Positions 36,239-45,085 are shown, counted from the first letter of the stretch. The stretch: DNA of 64,000 nucleotides from an uncultured Saprospiraceae bacterium (GCA_937981555.1 CALJOK010000017.1:62001-126000); one strand, 5' to 3'. Notes: generated by a model from the sequence alone, not told the origin. Made by a program: numbers and translations.

Positions 36239-36895
36239 TTAAAATTGAACGACTAAAAGTAATGCATTTGGAATAGTTATATTTCCTCCAATGGTTTTAA
36301 AATCTCTGGAAGATGGTTCAGGAAATGGGCCTGGGAAAATTATATCAAAGTTAGATTCGAAAGAATTTACTTGATAAAATAAATTAAAAGCAGCTTCTGT
36401 TTGCAAAAACAAATGTGGCGTCAATTGAAATTGAATGCCTAAAAGAGGAGACACTCCAAAGGATTTAGAATCATTATTAAAGCTGCTATTGTTGTCGTCT
36501 TCAAACTTGGATGCAGAAAATTTCAGATCAACTCCAGAATTAATTTGCCATCTCTTTGAAACTTGTTTTTGTTTTTCAAAACCCAATCGCATTCGAAAAG
36601 AACTTTGCAAAAGATTATCATCAGAATTTCCATCAGAGATTTCTTTTCTAATATCTGTTCCAACTCCAAATCGAAAAGCGCGGTTATTTTTTATGCTTTT
36701 AAAAATGAAAATATAAGGTGCATCTAGGAAAGAATTTGCATTTGAATTTGGTTTAAATAAATTTCTATAGAGCGGACTGAGGTCTGTTCCTATTTGATAT
36801 TGGAAAGATTTACTTGGTTTTTCAACTTCTTCACTTTGTCCCCATAAAAACGCAGATACAAAAACCAAACAAATTAAACTTAATAGTTTTTTCAT
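36239..36895 (-). CDS. Outer-membrane beta-barrel protein, second of a paralogous set
   Basis: 218 residues, signal peptide MKKLLSLICLVFVSAFLWGQ. The barrel pattern ends ITIPNALLLVVQF. It shares FRFGVGTDI, GFEKQKQVSKRWQINSGVDLKF and LLGIQFQLTPHLFLQTEAAFNL with its neighbours (compare GYEWNKKITKRWAFYSGMDI and ILGIQFFINSHISLMTEGSLYY in the first). It is part of the four-gene operon. Confidence 0.75.
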   Translation of the reverse strand: MKKLLSLICLVFVSAFLWGQSEEVEKPSKSFQYQIGTDLSPLYRNLFKPNSNANSFLDAPYIFIFKSIKNNRAFRFGVGTDIRKEISDGNSDDNLLQSSFRMRLGFEKQKQVSKRWQINSGVDLKFSASKFEDDNNSSFNNDSKSFGVSPLLGIQFQLTPHLFLQTEAAFNLFYQVNSFESNFDIIFPGPFPEPSSRDFKTIGGNITIPNALLLVVQF

Positions 36896-36905
36896 TTTGT
36901 TTTTT

Positions 36906-37589
36906 TTAAAATCTGATCACAAAAAATAATGCTGTTGGTAATCCGAAATTTAAATCATTTCGACTGTTCGTATCATCTTTGTTAAATTCAGCGTTGAGGG
37001 AAAAAGTTTCTTTTGTATTAACTATTGAATGCTTGTAATACAAACTTCCTTCTGTCATTAAACTAATATGGGAATTGATGAAAAATTGGATTCCTAAGAT
37101 TGGCCCTCCTCCAAAAGTTGTAGATCTAGTAGAAGTTTCGACTCGTTCAAAGTTATCAGAAACAGAAGAGCTAAACTCATTTCCTGCGACAATATCCATC
37201 CCTGAATAAAATGCCCAACGCTTAGTAATTTTTTTATTCCATTCATAACCCAATCGAATGTCAAAACTATTATTGTTGGTAGTTCTAGTTCCGTTGCCAT
37301 CTGTATCTTCATCAATTTGGCTGAAATTTCCACCAAGTCCAAGTCGGAGTGCCTTGCTACCAAAATGATATTTATATGTAATCATATAATTCCCGATAGT
37401 AGCATCATTACTATTTAAGCTAATAAATTCATTGATGAAAGACGTTGCATTAATACCTACTTCACTATATTTTTCAAGAGCATGTTCGCCATGAGATTCA
37501 CTATCTTCATCATGAGAAAAGTCAGTTTGAGAAAAAATATTTTGAGAAAAGATCATAAAAGAGATTAAGAGGAGAATAGGCTTTTTCAT
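36906..37589 (-). CDS. Outer-membrane beta-barrel protein, first of a paralogous set
   Basis: 227 residues, signal peptide MKKPILLLISFMIFSQNIFSQ. The mature N-terminus is rich in His and acidic residues (FSHDEDSESHGEHALE), which could bind metal but is short. Barrel strands follow, ending LPTALFFVIRF. It is first of four co-directional paralogues with gaps of 10, 3 and -4 bases. The upstream intergenic region carries paired palindromes at 37697-37723 that may control the operon. Confidence 0.75.
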   Translation of the reverse strand: MKKPILLLISFMIFSQNIFSQTDFSHDEDSESHGEHALEKYSEVGINATSFINEFISLNSNDATIGNYMITYKYHFGSKALRLGLGGNFSQIDEDTDGNGTRTTNNNSFDIRLGYEWNKKITKRWAFYSGMDIVAGNEFSSSVSDNFERVETSTRSTTFGGGPILGIQFFINSHISLMTEGSLYYKHSIVNTKETFSLNAEFNKDDTNSRNDLNFGLPTALFFVIRF

Positions 37590-37998
37590 AATTTTTTAAT
37601 TCAGCTTTATGTTTTGAATAAAATGTCGGCACTAATTTAATTATTATATCAACTTTATTTATTCATTTAACATTATTTAATTAAAGCAATTAACATGTCT
37701 TAATATATAAGACAACGTTGTCTCTAGAAAAGGTTGGGTGATTTTTATTTATTTAAAAACTAGAGAGATTATTCTACGCAAATTAAGGGAATGAAGTAGT
37801 CTGAATTTTTAATTTTTTTATTCATTTGTAAAATAGATTTTGTAAATTTATATAATAAAAAAACCACTCTTATTTTCCAAAAACTAACTTACTTTGTACT
37901 AACTATTTAGGAAAAAAAATTCGCATCTTGCTAGTTGTTTTTTCATGACAAAACTATATTATACCAAATAAATCAAAATACTTTAAAATATATAAATT
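37590..37998. other. Divergent intergenic region, 409 bases, no gene
   Basis: Very AT-rich spacer between the outer-membrane protein operon (leftward) and the class-V PLP gene (rightward). It contains the palindromes at 37697-37723 and a weak promoter-like TTACTTTG near 37889. No open frame with coding character was seen. Confidence 0.7.
37697..37723. promoter_or_regulatory. Composite palindromic operator candidate
   Basis: Two palindromes overlap. GTCTTA-atata-TAAGAC covers 37697-37713, and the perfect 14-mer AGACAACGTTGTCT covers 37710-37723. Their position about 110 bases before the leftward operon and 275 before the rightward gene suits a transcription-factor site. Neither has a T tract or hairpin loop typical of a terminator. 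Confidence 0.5.
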
Positions 37999-39504
37999 AT
38001 GAGTACTTCAACCGCAATTGCGAAAAAGGTTACGCTAGAAGAATACTTCAAACCTTTTAGAGAAAATGTTATAGGAGTTAACCAAACATTCGAAACTCCT
38101 TTTGGCAAAAAAAGAATTGTATACGCCGATTGGACTGCCAGCGGTAGAATGTACCTTCCCATTGAAAAATTATTGCTGAAGGAAATGGCTCCTTTCGTTG
38201 GTAATACTCATACAGAAACTACCGTGACTGGTTGTTCAATGACAATAGCTTACCACAAAGCGCAAAGTATCATCAAGAAACACGTCGGTGCAAAAAAGAG
38301 TGATGTTTTAATTTCATCTAACTCTGGGATGACTGGAGTAGTCAATAAATTTCAAAGAATTTTAGGACTGAAAATCCATGAAAAATATAGAGGTTTAGTG
38401 AAATTGCCGGAGGAAGTTAGACCAATTATCTTTTGTACACACATGGAACATCACTCCAATCAGACGAGTTGGTTAGAAACCATTTGTGATGTGGAAGTGA
38501 TTCCTCCGTGTGAAAAAGGTCTAATCAATTTAGATAACTTAAAAGAGTTGTTGCATAAATATCGAAAGCGTAAAACTAAAATTGCAGCGGTCACCTCTTG
38601 TTCAAATGTTACAGGTATCAAATCACCATATCATAAAATTGCATCAATGATGCATAAAGCAGGCGGATTATGTTTTGTGGATTTTGCTTGTTCTGCTCCG
38701 TACATTGATATCAATATGCATCCTCAAGACGAGTTGGAATGTTTAGATGCGATTTATTTTTCTCCACACAAATTTTTAGGCGGACCTGGAACAACAGGTG
38801 TTTTAATTTTTGATCAAAAATTATACAAAAACCGAGTGCCTGATAATCCAGGAGGAGGAACTGTTGACTGGACTAACCCTTGGGGCGAGCACAAATATAT
38901 TGACGAAATCGAAGCCCGCGAAGATGGTGGAACTCCAGCATTTTTGCAAACGATTAAAGCAGCTCTTTGCATGAAACTCAAGGAAGAAATGGGCGTGAAA
39001 AAGATCTTAAAAAGAGAGGAAGAGATATTAGCAAAAGTATGGAAAGGCATGGGAAAAATTTCCAACCTGCATATTTTAGCGAAGCATGCAAAAAAACGAT
39101 TGGGAGTGGTTTCTTTTTACATAGATAATTTGCATTATAATTTAGGAGTTAAATTATTGAATGATCGTTTTGGAATTCAAGTTCGAGGAGGTTGTTCTTG
39201 TGCAGGAACTTATGGGCATTATTTATTGTCTGTTTCTCAAGAGTATTCAAATGATGTTACTTGCAAAATTGGATTGGGTGATATGAGTGAAAAACCGGGA
39301 TGGATTAGAATGTCTATCCATCCTGTGATGACAGACAAAGAAGTAAGGTTTATCACCGACGCAATTGCCGAACTTGCTAAGAATCATAAAAAATGGGCGA
39401 AGGATTACGACTACAATGCCGCGACCAATGAGTATGAATGCAAACTTGATCACATTGACGAATCAGCGATGGTGAACAAATGGTTTAAAACGAAGTTGGT
39501 GTAA
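37999..39504 (+). CDS. Class-V-fold PLP-dependent enzyme (cysteine desulfurase/selenocysteine lyase-like)
   Basis: 501 residues, about 100 longer than SufS. The PLP lysine is Lys258 in FSPHKFLGGPGTTG, preceded by FVDFACSAPY (the cofactor Asp) and the CTHMEHHSNQTSW region. A cysteine-rich loop RGGCSCAGTYGH (Cys399, Cys401) lies where the desulfurase catalytic Cys is found. The N-terminal YADWTASGRMYLP is typical of a Bacteroidota subfamily annotated only as aminotransferase class V. C-S lyase activity is inferred. A second, different class-V desulfurase is the next gene on the same strand. Confidence 0.85.
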   Translation: MSTSTAIAKKVTLEEYFKPFRENVIGVNQTFETPFGKKRIVYADWTASGRMYLPIEKLLLKEMAPFVGNTHTETTVTGCSMTIAYHKAQSIIKKHVGAKKSDVLISSNSGMTGVVNKFQRILGLKIHEKYRGLVKLPEEVRPIIFCTHMEHHSNQTSWLETICDVEVIPPCEKGLINLDNLKELLHKYRKRKTKIAAVTSCSNVTGIKSPYHKIASMMHKAGGLCFVDFACSAPYIDINMHPQDELECLDAIYFSPHKFLGGPGTTGVLIFDQKLYKNRVPDNPGGGTVDWTNPWGEHKYIDEIEAREDGGTPAFLQTIKAALCMKLKEEMGVKKILKREEEILAKVWKGMGKISNLHILAKHAKKRLGVVSFYIDNLHYNLGVKLLNDRFGIQVRGGCSCAGTYGHYLLSVSQEYSNDVTCKIGLGDMSEKPGWIRMSIHPVMTDKEVRFITDAIAELAKNHKKWAKDYDYNAATNEYECKLDHIDESAMVNKWFKTKLV

Positions 39505-39539
39505 TTTTCCAATTATAGTTTTATTCGTAAACATGACTT

Positions 39540-39580
39540 ATCCCGAATTTTTGATTTTTCAAAAATTCGGGATTCTTTTT
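39540..39580 (+). terminator. Terminator of the CCCGAATT family
   Basis: ATCCCGAATTTTTGA pairs exactly with TCAAAAATTCGGGAT around TTTT, then TCTTTTTT. It closely resembles the hairpin at 17475. Confidence 0.93.
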
Positions 39581-39619
39581 TAGTCAGGAGGGAAATATAA
39601 AATTCTAGATGAATCATGT

Positions 39620-39649
39620 TTGTGGTTAAAAAAACACTTATTACCTTTG
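39620..39649 (+). promoter_or_regulatory. Promoter of the cysteine desulfurase gene
   Basis: TTG at 39620-39622 and TACCTTTG at 39642-39649 are separated by 19 bases, an exact match to the Bacteroidota TTG/TAnnTTTG promoter. It lies 20 bases upstream of the ATG and after the terminator of the preceding gene. Confidence 0.8.
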
Positions 39650-39669
39650 AGCATATAAAATAAAAAACA

Positions 39670-40818
39670 ATGAAAAGAATATACTTCGATAATGCAGCAA
39701 CTACTCCCATCAGCGAAGAGGTGATCGAATTCATGTCTGACTTGATGCGTAGCCATTATGGGAATCCATCTTCTATCCACAAAGAAGGAAGAGAAGCGAG
39801 AACTATAATCGAAACAGCTCGAAAGAAAATCGCTAATCTGATCGGAGCATCAATTGGCGAAATATTCTTCACCTCAGGAGGAACGGAAGCTAATAATATG
39901 GTACTCCAATGTGCCGTTCGAGATCTTGGTGTCAAAAGAATTATCACTTCATCAATTGAGCATCATTGTGTTTTGCACACCTTGGACGCAATGGAAAAGG
40001 AGACTAATGTAAAAGTAGAATTTGTAGATATTGATGGAAAAGGAAAGGTCAGTTTAGCACATTTGGAAGCACTAATTTCAGAGGATGCTGAAAAGACTTT
40101 AGTCAGTTTGATGCATTGTAATAATGAAATTGGGACGATGATTGATTTGGAAAAAGTATCAGAAATGTGTGTGGAGCACAATGTTTATTTTCACTCGGAT
40201 ACTGTTCAAACGATGGGCTATTATCCGATCAATGTTGACGAAACTAAAATCAGTTTCTTAGCAGGAGCTGCGCATAAATTTCATGGACCAAAAGGTGTTG
40301 GATTTATTTATATCAATGGTGAAAACTTGGTCAAGCCAATCATCAATGGCGGTTCGCAAGAAAGAAATATGCGAGCAGGGACGGAAAATATATATGGAAT
40401 TGCTGGCATGGCAAAAGCATTAGAAATGTCTTATGGGAATTTGGAAACAACTCGTGAACACACTTTGGGTTTAAGAAATTATTTGAAAAATCAGATGGTC
40501 GAGTACTTTGAAGACATTCAATTTAATGGCGATCACGAAGGTGATTTTCATTTCAAAACGTTGACTGTTTCATTTCCTTCTTCTCCCAAGTCTGAGATGC
40601 TTTTATTGAATTTAGACATTATAGGAATTTGTGCTTCTGGTGGAAGTGCTTGCAGTTCCGGTGCGGAAAAAGGGTCACATGTTTTGGAAAAAATTCAAGC
40701 AGACCCTGATCGAAAATCTATCCGTTTTTCTTTTTCAAAATATAATACAAAAGAGGAAGTGGATTTTTTAATTGAGAAATTAAAAACGATTGTTCAAGTA
40801 AAAGAAGCGGTTAGTTAG
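39670..40818 (+). CDS. Cysteine desulfurase, NifS/IscS type
   Basis: 382 residues, normal for group I desulfurases. Landmarks: YFDNAATTPI at the N-terminus, FTSGGTEANNM, SIEHHCVLH, HSDTVQTMGY, PLP Lys203 in GAAHKFHGPKG, RAGTENI, and catalytic Cys328 in GGSACSSGAEKGSHVL. It removes sulfur from cysteine as an enzyme persulfide for Fe-S cluster or tRNA thiolation pathways. It has its own promoter despite following another class-V enzyme, and ends at a perfect hairpin. No IscU or TusA-like gene is adjacent. Confidence 0.95.
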   Translation: MKRIYFDNAATTPISEEVIEFMSDLMRSHYGNPSSIHKEGREARTIIETARKKIANLIGASIGEIFFTSGGTEANNMVLQCAVRDLGVKRIITSSIEHHCVLHTLDAMEKETNVKVEFVDIDGKGKVSLAHLEALISEDAEKTLVSLMHCNNEIGTMIDLEKVSEMCVEHNVYFHSDTVQTMGYYPINVDETKISFLAGAAHKFHGPKGVGFIYINGENLVKPIINGGSQERNMRAGTENIYGIAGMAKALEMSYGNLETTREHTLGLRNYLKNQMVEYFEDIQFNGDHEGDFHFKTLTVSFPSSPKSEMLLLNLDIIGICASGGSACSSGAEKGSHVLEKIQADPDRKSIRFSFSKYNTKEEVDFLIEKLKTIVQVKEAVS

Positions 40819-40857
40819 CTTAGAGAAAATGAAATAACTTTTTTTAGGAATTAATAT

Positions 40858-40902
40858 TTAAAAAACTGATAATTGGTAACTAACTGATTATCAGTTTTTT
40901 AA
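40858..40902 (+). terminator. Terminator of the cysteine desulfurase gene
   Basis: TTAAAAAACTGATAAT (40858-40873) and ATTATCAGTTTTTTAA (40887-40902) are exact reverse complements. Confidence 0.92.
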
Positions 40903-41103
40903 TTTAAAAAAGAGAAGTTTTATTTCGTTTTTATCTTACCTATATTATGTTGAAAATAGCTAAAAATTGGTCTGATTTTAGCTTCATTATTAGTTCAAAC
41001 CAATTTTACGTTTACAATCCACATTTAAATATTTGTTATTCTTTTTTTCAGTTTCCATTATAAATGGGCTGATTCATCTCTTAATTTAAACACATAAATT
41101 TTT

Positions 41104-42036
41104 ATGAAAAATTATTTAATTCCCAGCTTATTGCTATTCTTTTTTTTATTGCAAAATAGCCTCTTAGCTCAATTATCAGCAGACGAAGTGGTACGAGAAA
41201 ATTATCTAATTTCCATTAAAAAGCATGGTGAACAAAATTCGGAATATCAATATTTAAATGGTGAAGAGGCACAAAGTTTTAATATCGAAAAATATATTGC
41301 TGACAATATCCAACATTCGAATTTTATAATTTCAGGAAAGAAAATATCTTATGGGAAAACCATAAAGATTGAATTTGATAGTAAAAATATATCGGTGCAA
41401 GATGATTGTAATCAACTTTGTAAAAGCATTGTTACGGTTTCTAAAGTTCCAGTTTTTGGATTGACTGTTAGTGCAATGGATGACTTGCAAGGCGTTTTGG
41501 TAGAAACTGTTTATGAAGGTTCATCCGCAGAATTCGCAGGAATTCAACCTGGAGATATGATAACTTTTGTAGAAGATTCGATCATTCAATCTGGCTGCGA
41601 TTTGCTTGAATCAATTGGAGAAGTTGAAGTAGGAGAGGTGTTAGATGTTTTTATTGAGGAGGAAGGAAGCCAAAAAATATTACCATTAATTATAGGATAT
41701 AAAATTCAAGAAATAGTCACTTATGATTATTGTTGTAATTCAGAATTGAATGTAGAAGTTAGCGATGAAAAAATAGGAAATGAATTTTCTGTTTTCCCAA
41801 ATCCAACTGATGGAATTACTCAATTAAAATTTCAATCGGGCGAAAGAACTGATTTAAACATTAGTCTCACCGATGTGGCAGGTCATCAAATTTACAAATC
41901 GGAAGTAAAAGATTTTAATGGATTTTATAATGAGGTTTTGGATTTGACAAATTATGCAGCAGGCTTATATTTTGTACAAATCATACAAGGGGAGCAAGTT
42001 TGGACGGAAAAAATAGTTTTACAGAATATTAAATAA
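41104..42036 (+). CDS. PDZ-domain secreted protein with type A T9SS sorting domain
   Basis: 310 residues, signal peptide ending SLLAQ. Residues about 115-200 form a PDZ domain (VFGLTVSAMDDLQGVLVETVY, SAEFAGIQPGDMITFVEDSII). The last 80 residues are a type A sorting domain (FSVFPNPTDGITQLKF, DVAGHQIYKSEV, AAGLYFVQIIQG, TEKIVLQ). There is no protease domain, so the PDZ probably binds a peptide ligand outside the cell or at the surface. The gene is monocistronic and converges on the next gene. Confidence 0.88.
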   Translation: MKNYLIPSLLLFFFLLQNSLLAQLSADEVVRENYLISIKKHGEQNSEYQYLNGEEAQSFNIEKYIADNIQHSNFIISGKKISYGKTIKIEFDSKNISVQDDCNQLCKSIVTVSKVPVFGLTVSAMDDLQGVLVETVYEGSSAEFAGIQPGDMITFVEDSIIQSGCDLLESIGEVEVGEVLDVFIEEEGSQKILPLIIGYKIQEIVTYDYCCNSELNVEVSDEKIGNEFSVFPNPTDGITQLKFQSGERTDLNISLTDVAGHQIYKSEVKDFNGFYNEVLDLTNYAAGLYFVQIIQGEQVWTEKIVLQNIK

Positions 42037-42043
42037 GATTAGA

Positions 42044-42568
42044 TTATTTCATTAGGAAAGAGACTAATTCTTTAAGGAATTGATAACCGATAAAAAGAAT
42101 TAATAAAATAGAAATAATTACGATGATTGGAGCTATATCTTTTATTTCTTCCTCTGGAATGTCTAATTCTACACCTCGTCTTTTTAATTCCATTTTTACT
42201 AAAGTATCGGTGTAAACATCTTCATTTTCTTGCAAGATTAATTCAAGAGAACTTAAAGAATTGTTATAATATTTTTTGATTGGATATTTTTGATCTTCAT
42301 TCAGCAAGAGCTTTAAAAGTTCATTTGCGTGCTCTAATTCATTTTCGTTAATGTGGATTTCATGAACTAGATTTCCAAAACTTTTACTTTCAGGATTATC
42401 AACTTCAATATAGTATTCTATCTTATTATCGTGCAACATTGCGGCGGCAAGAATTAATGAATCCTCATTAAAGTATTCTTGAAATAAAGTAGCCTCTTCT
42501 TTTTTGAGAGGAATTTCTTTAGAAATAACCCAATTGTAATCTAAGATTTCATCTTCCATATTTTGCAA
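42044..42568 (-). CDS. C-terminally membrane-anchored protein, possibly DUF2007-like
   Basis: 174 residues. A soluble part (about 30-95: DSLILAAAMLHDNKIEYYIEVDN, then IHINENELEHANELL) resembles the small DUF2007 putative signal-transducing fold. A helical segment follows (about 100-140), then one transmembrane helix near the end (IAPIIVIISILLILFIGYQFL). Tail-anchored topology with the domain in the cytoplasm is likely. ATG at 42568 or 42559 are both possible starts. Function unknown. Confidence 0.65.
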   Translation of the reverse strand: MQNMEDEILDYNWVISKEIPLKKEEATLFQEYFNEDSLILAAAMLHDNKIEYYIEVDNPESKSFGNLVHEIHINENELEHANELLKLLLNEDQKYPIKKYYNNSLSSLELILQENEDVYTDTLVKMELKRRGVELDIPEEEIKDIAPIIVIISILLILFIGYQFLKELVSFLMK

Positions 42569-42610
42569 TTTTATTTTTGTTGAAAATAAAATTACAATTT
42601 TTTTCTAATT

Positions 42611-42651
42611 AAAAAGAGCTGTTAACACTCGAAGTGCTAATAGCTCTTTTT
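42611..42651 (-). terminator. Terminator of the ankyrin-repeat gene
   Basis: AGAGCTGTTAACACT pairs imperfectly with AGTGCTAATAGCTCT, flanked by A and T runs. The core is related to the hairpin at 33488. Confidence 0.85.
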
Positions 42652-42666
42652 AGTTGATTGTTAGAA

Positions 42667-43182
42667 TTACTTGATACTTAACTTCATTTCTTTCAGTCCT
42701 TTTTTTTGAAAATATTCATACAACTCCAAGGCATCATCGCCACCTTTTTTTGCATGATGCAATAAAGTGAAACCATGTGCACCAGCTGAATTTAAAAGGT
42801 GTGGATATTCCTCCAAAACACTTTTTATAATATTCGTTTTGCCAAGCATCGACATGACAAAAATATTTAAACGAGCTCCTTTTTCAATCATATAATTAGC
42901 GATCTTTTTATTTCCCACATGACCGGCCGCTTCAAATCCAGTTTCGAAATCTCCATTTCCCCAGTCCCATGCACTAAAAAGTAGATTTGGATATTCCTCC
43001 ATCAACTCTTTGGATCTATCAAATTTTCCATGACTTGCTCCCACAAATTCTTTGACAATCTCAGGCTTGATCGGTTGGGTGTCCTGTTGCAAAGATCTTC
43101 CAAATGATTTAGGAGGTAAAAGTAAACTACCTATACCAAGAGAACTAGCTGTTAAAAATTGTTTGCGGTTGAGTTTTTTCAT
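42667..43182 (-). CDS. Exported ankyrin-repeat protein
   Basis: 171 residues. The N-terminus, KKLNRKQFLTASSLGIGSLLLPPKSFG, resembles a Tat signal with Arg-Lys in place of twin Arg, or a plain Sec signal. Two or three ankyrin-type units follow: YPNLLFSAWDWGNGDFETGF-AAGHVGNKKIANYMIEKGARLN, VMSMLGKTNIIKSVLEEYPHLL and AHGFTLLHHAKKGGDDALELYEYF. It probably acts by protein binding in the periplasm. The short length and Tat-like start resemble accessory proteins processed with redox or metallo-enzymes, but no partner is adjacent. Confidence 0.78.
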   Translation of the reverse strand: MKKLNRKQFLTASSLGIGSLLLPPKSFGRSLQQDTQPIKPEIVKEFVGASHGKFDRSKELMEEYPNLLFSAWDWGNGDFETGFEAAGHVGNKKIANYMIEKGARLNIFVMSMLGKTNIIKSVLEEYPHLLNSAGAHGFTLLHHAKKGGDDALELYEYFQKKGLKEMKLSIK

Positions 43183-43400
43183 GATTTTCGATTTAGTTAA
43201 TAAAAGAACTTCTATTTCTTCCTCTTTTAAATGACAAAAAGAAAAAAGTATAGCTGCTTCAAATTCACTCGCAAGTTTTTTATAATTTTATCATCTAAAA
43301 AATAAATAAAAAGGGAAAGTATTAATTTGATATTCAGTAAGTTATCCTTTTTTACTTTTAAAGAATCAAAAACTATTTTATCAAAATCAAAAATCAAAAC

Positions 43401-43868
43401 ATGAAATTATTAAAAATATCATTTCTATTTTTTGCCATCGCTATGTTGTTTAGTTGCAATAAAAAATCTGCTGATGCAACGGTAGCTGAAGCAGTTCCTA
43501 CAGAAACAGCTACAACTGAAAGACCAAGAAGAGGCGATGGTCGAAGAGGACAACGTGATCCCGAAGCACAGAAAAAACGACAACAAGAAATGTACGCACA
43601 ACTCAACTTGTCAGAAGCGCAAGTTGTAAAAGTAGAAGAAATTTCAGCAAAGTATCAAGCTAAGCGAAAAACACTTAGAGAAAGTAACAATGGTGATCGA
43701 GAAGCGATGAGAGGAGAAATGCAAAAGCAAAGAGAAGATCAAAACAAAGAATTATCAAGTGTGATGACGAAAGAACAATTTGCCAAATATCTTGAAATTC
43801 AAAAAACACAAAGAGGAGGCAGAGGCGGAAGAGGCGGTGGCCCTCCAGGTGGACGTGGTGGAAAATAA
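43401..43868 (+). CDS. Small lipoprotein, Spy/LTXXQ-like helix with RGG-rich tail
   Basis: 155 residues; lipobox MLFSC with Cys19 then NKK. After a low-complexity linker (TERPRRGDGRRGQRDPEAQKK) comes a helical region with two LTxxQ-like motifs (LNLSEAQVVKVEEI and MTKEQFAKYLEIQ), as in the Spy/CpxP periplasmic chaperone group. The end is a Gly-Arg-Pro tail (RGGRGGRGGGPPGGRGGK). An envelope-stress or metal-responsive role is possible from the fold alone. Confidence 0.75.
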   Translation: MKLLKISFLFFAIAMLFSCNKKSADATVAEAVPTETATTERPRRGDGRRGQRDPEAQKKRQQEMYAQLNLSEAQVVKVEEISAKYQAKRKTLRESNNGDREAMRGEMQKQREDQNKELSSVMTKEQFAKYLEIQKTQRGGRGGRGGGPPGGRGGK

Positions 43869-43917
43869 AAAAATTACACAGATTAATATCTAATGAAATC
43901 TGTGGTCAAATAAAAAC

Positions 43918-43956
43918 AAAACCTCCTGCGAAAATAAATTCACAGGAGGTTTTTTA
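43918..43956. terminator. Bidirectional terminator
   Basis: AAACCTCCTG and CAGGAGGTTT pair over a 14-base loop with A and T runs outside, between convergent genes. Confidence 0.88.
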
Positions 43957-43976
43957 TTTTTCAAAATCCAATTTGA

Positions 43977-45005
43977 TTAGCTCGTATATGGATAATCTTT
44001 TTGCATATAATTGTCTTCAAATAAATCATCTCCATCAGGGAAATCAGATTTCTCTGCATATTCAACTGCTTCATTTATTTCAGCTTTGATTTTATCTTTG
44101 ATTGCCTTGATTTCTTCTGCTGTAGCAATTTTACCATCCAACATTTTTTTCTCAGTTACTTTGATTGGATCGATGCTTTGGTACTCTTTCAATTCATCTT
44201 TAGTTCGGTAAGTTCCAGGATCAGAAACAGAGTGACCTTTATATCGGTAAGTCTTAATTTCCAAAAAGTATGGTCCTGCACCTGAACGAATATGTTCTGC
44301 TGCACGAGCCAATGCTTCATGAACTGACTCAGGAGACATTCCATCAACTGCTTCACTTGGCATATCAAATGCACTTCCCACTTTGTAAATATCAGCCACA
44401 TTACTAGTACGTTCTACAGAAGTACCCATTGCGTAATGATTATTTTCACAAATATAAAGTACTGGTAATTTCCAAGTCATCGCCATATTAAATGACTCAT
44501 ACAAAGCACCCTGTCGAGCAGCTCCATCACCAAACATCGTCACACAGAGTAAGTCAGTACCTCTATATTTTTCTGCAAAACCGATTCCAGTACCGATTGG
44601 AATTTGTGCACCAACGATTCCATTTCCTCCAAAAAATCTATGTTCTTTTGAGAAGAAGTGCATCGATCCACCTTTACCTTTTACGATACCAGTTTTTTTA
44701 CCGTACAATTCAGCCATACATTTTTTGGTAGGAATACCTCGACTGATTGCCAAACCATGTTGTCGGTAAGCAGTAACCATGGCATCTTCTTTTTTGATTG
44801 CAGTTACTAATCCAGCTGCAATTGCTTCTTGACCAATATATACATGGAGAAATCCACGAATTTGCTCTTGACCATATTTTTGCAATGATTTCTCTTCAAA
44901 TCGGCGAATTCTAAGCATGGTTTCATACCATGTCAAATAAGTCTCTTTGCTATATTTTGGTGCTTTTTTACCTCTTTTTGATACTTTTTCAACTACTTTC
45001 GTCAT
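43977..45005 (-). CDS. pdhA: Pyruvate dehydrogenase E1 component subunit alpha
   Basis: 342 residues from the ATG at 45005 (MTKVVEKVSKRGKKAPKYSK); an earlier in-frame ATG would add 24 atypical residues. The thiamine diphosphate motif is GDGAARQGALYESFNMA ... YICENNHYAMGTS (GDG to NN). RGFLHVYIGQEAIAAG, VTAYRQHG, KGGSMHFF and YRYKGHSVSDPGTYR are E1-alpha signatures. With E1 beta it decarboxylates pyruvate and passes the acetyl group to E2. The beta and E2 genes are not in the window. It is divergent from recF. Confidence 0.95.
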   Translation of the reverse strand: MTKVVEKVSKRGKKAPKYSKETYLTWYETMLRIRRFEEKSLQKYGQEQIRGFLHVYIGQEAIAAGLVTAIKKEDAMVTAYRQHGLAISRGIPTKKCMAELYGKKTGIVKGKGGSMHFFSKEHRFFGGNGIVGAQIPIGTGIGFAEKYRGTDLLCVTMFGDGAARQGALYESFNMAMTWKLPVLYICENNHYAMGTSVERTSNVADIYKVGSAFDMPSEAVDGMSPESVHEALARAAEHIRSGAGPYFLEIKTYRYKGHSVSDPGTYRTKDELKEYQSIDPIKVTEKKMLDGKIATAEEIKAIKDKIKAEINEAVEYAEKSDFPDGDDLFEDNYMQKDYPYTS

Positions 45006-45085
45006 GTTAAATTCTAATTTTTGAAAAAATGTGATTGAATTAAGAGTTAAAGATAATCCTAAATTTATAATCTGCAAAATTCATT

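Noticed and set aside
42667-43182. Ankyrin-repeat protein as a toxin or effector immunity gene
   Set aside because: No toxin, secretion or immunity partner is adjacent; only the fold and export signal are supported.
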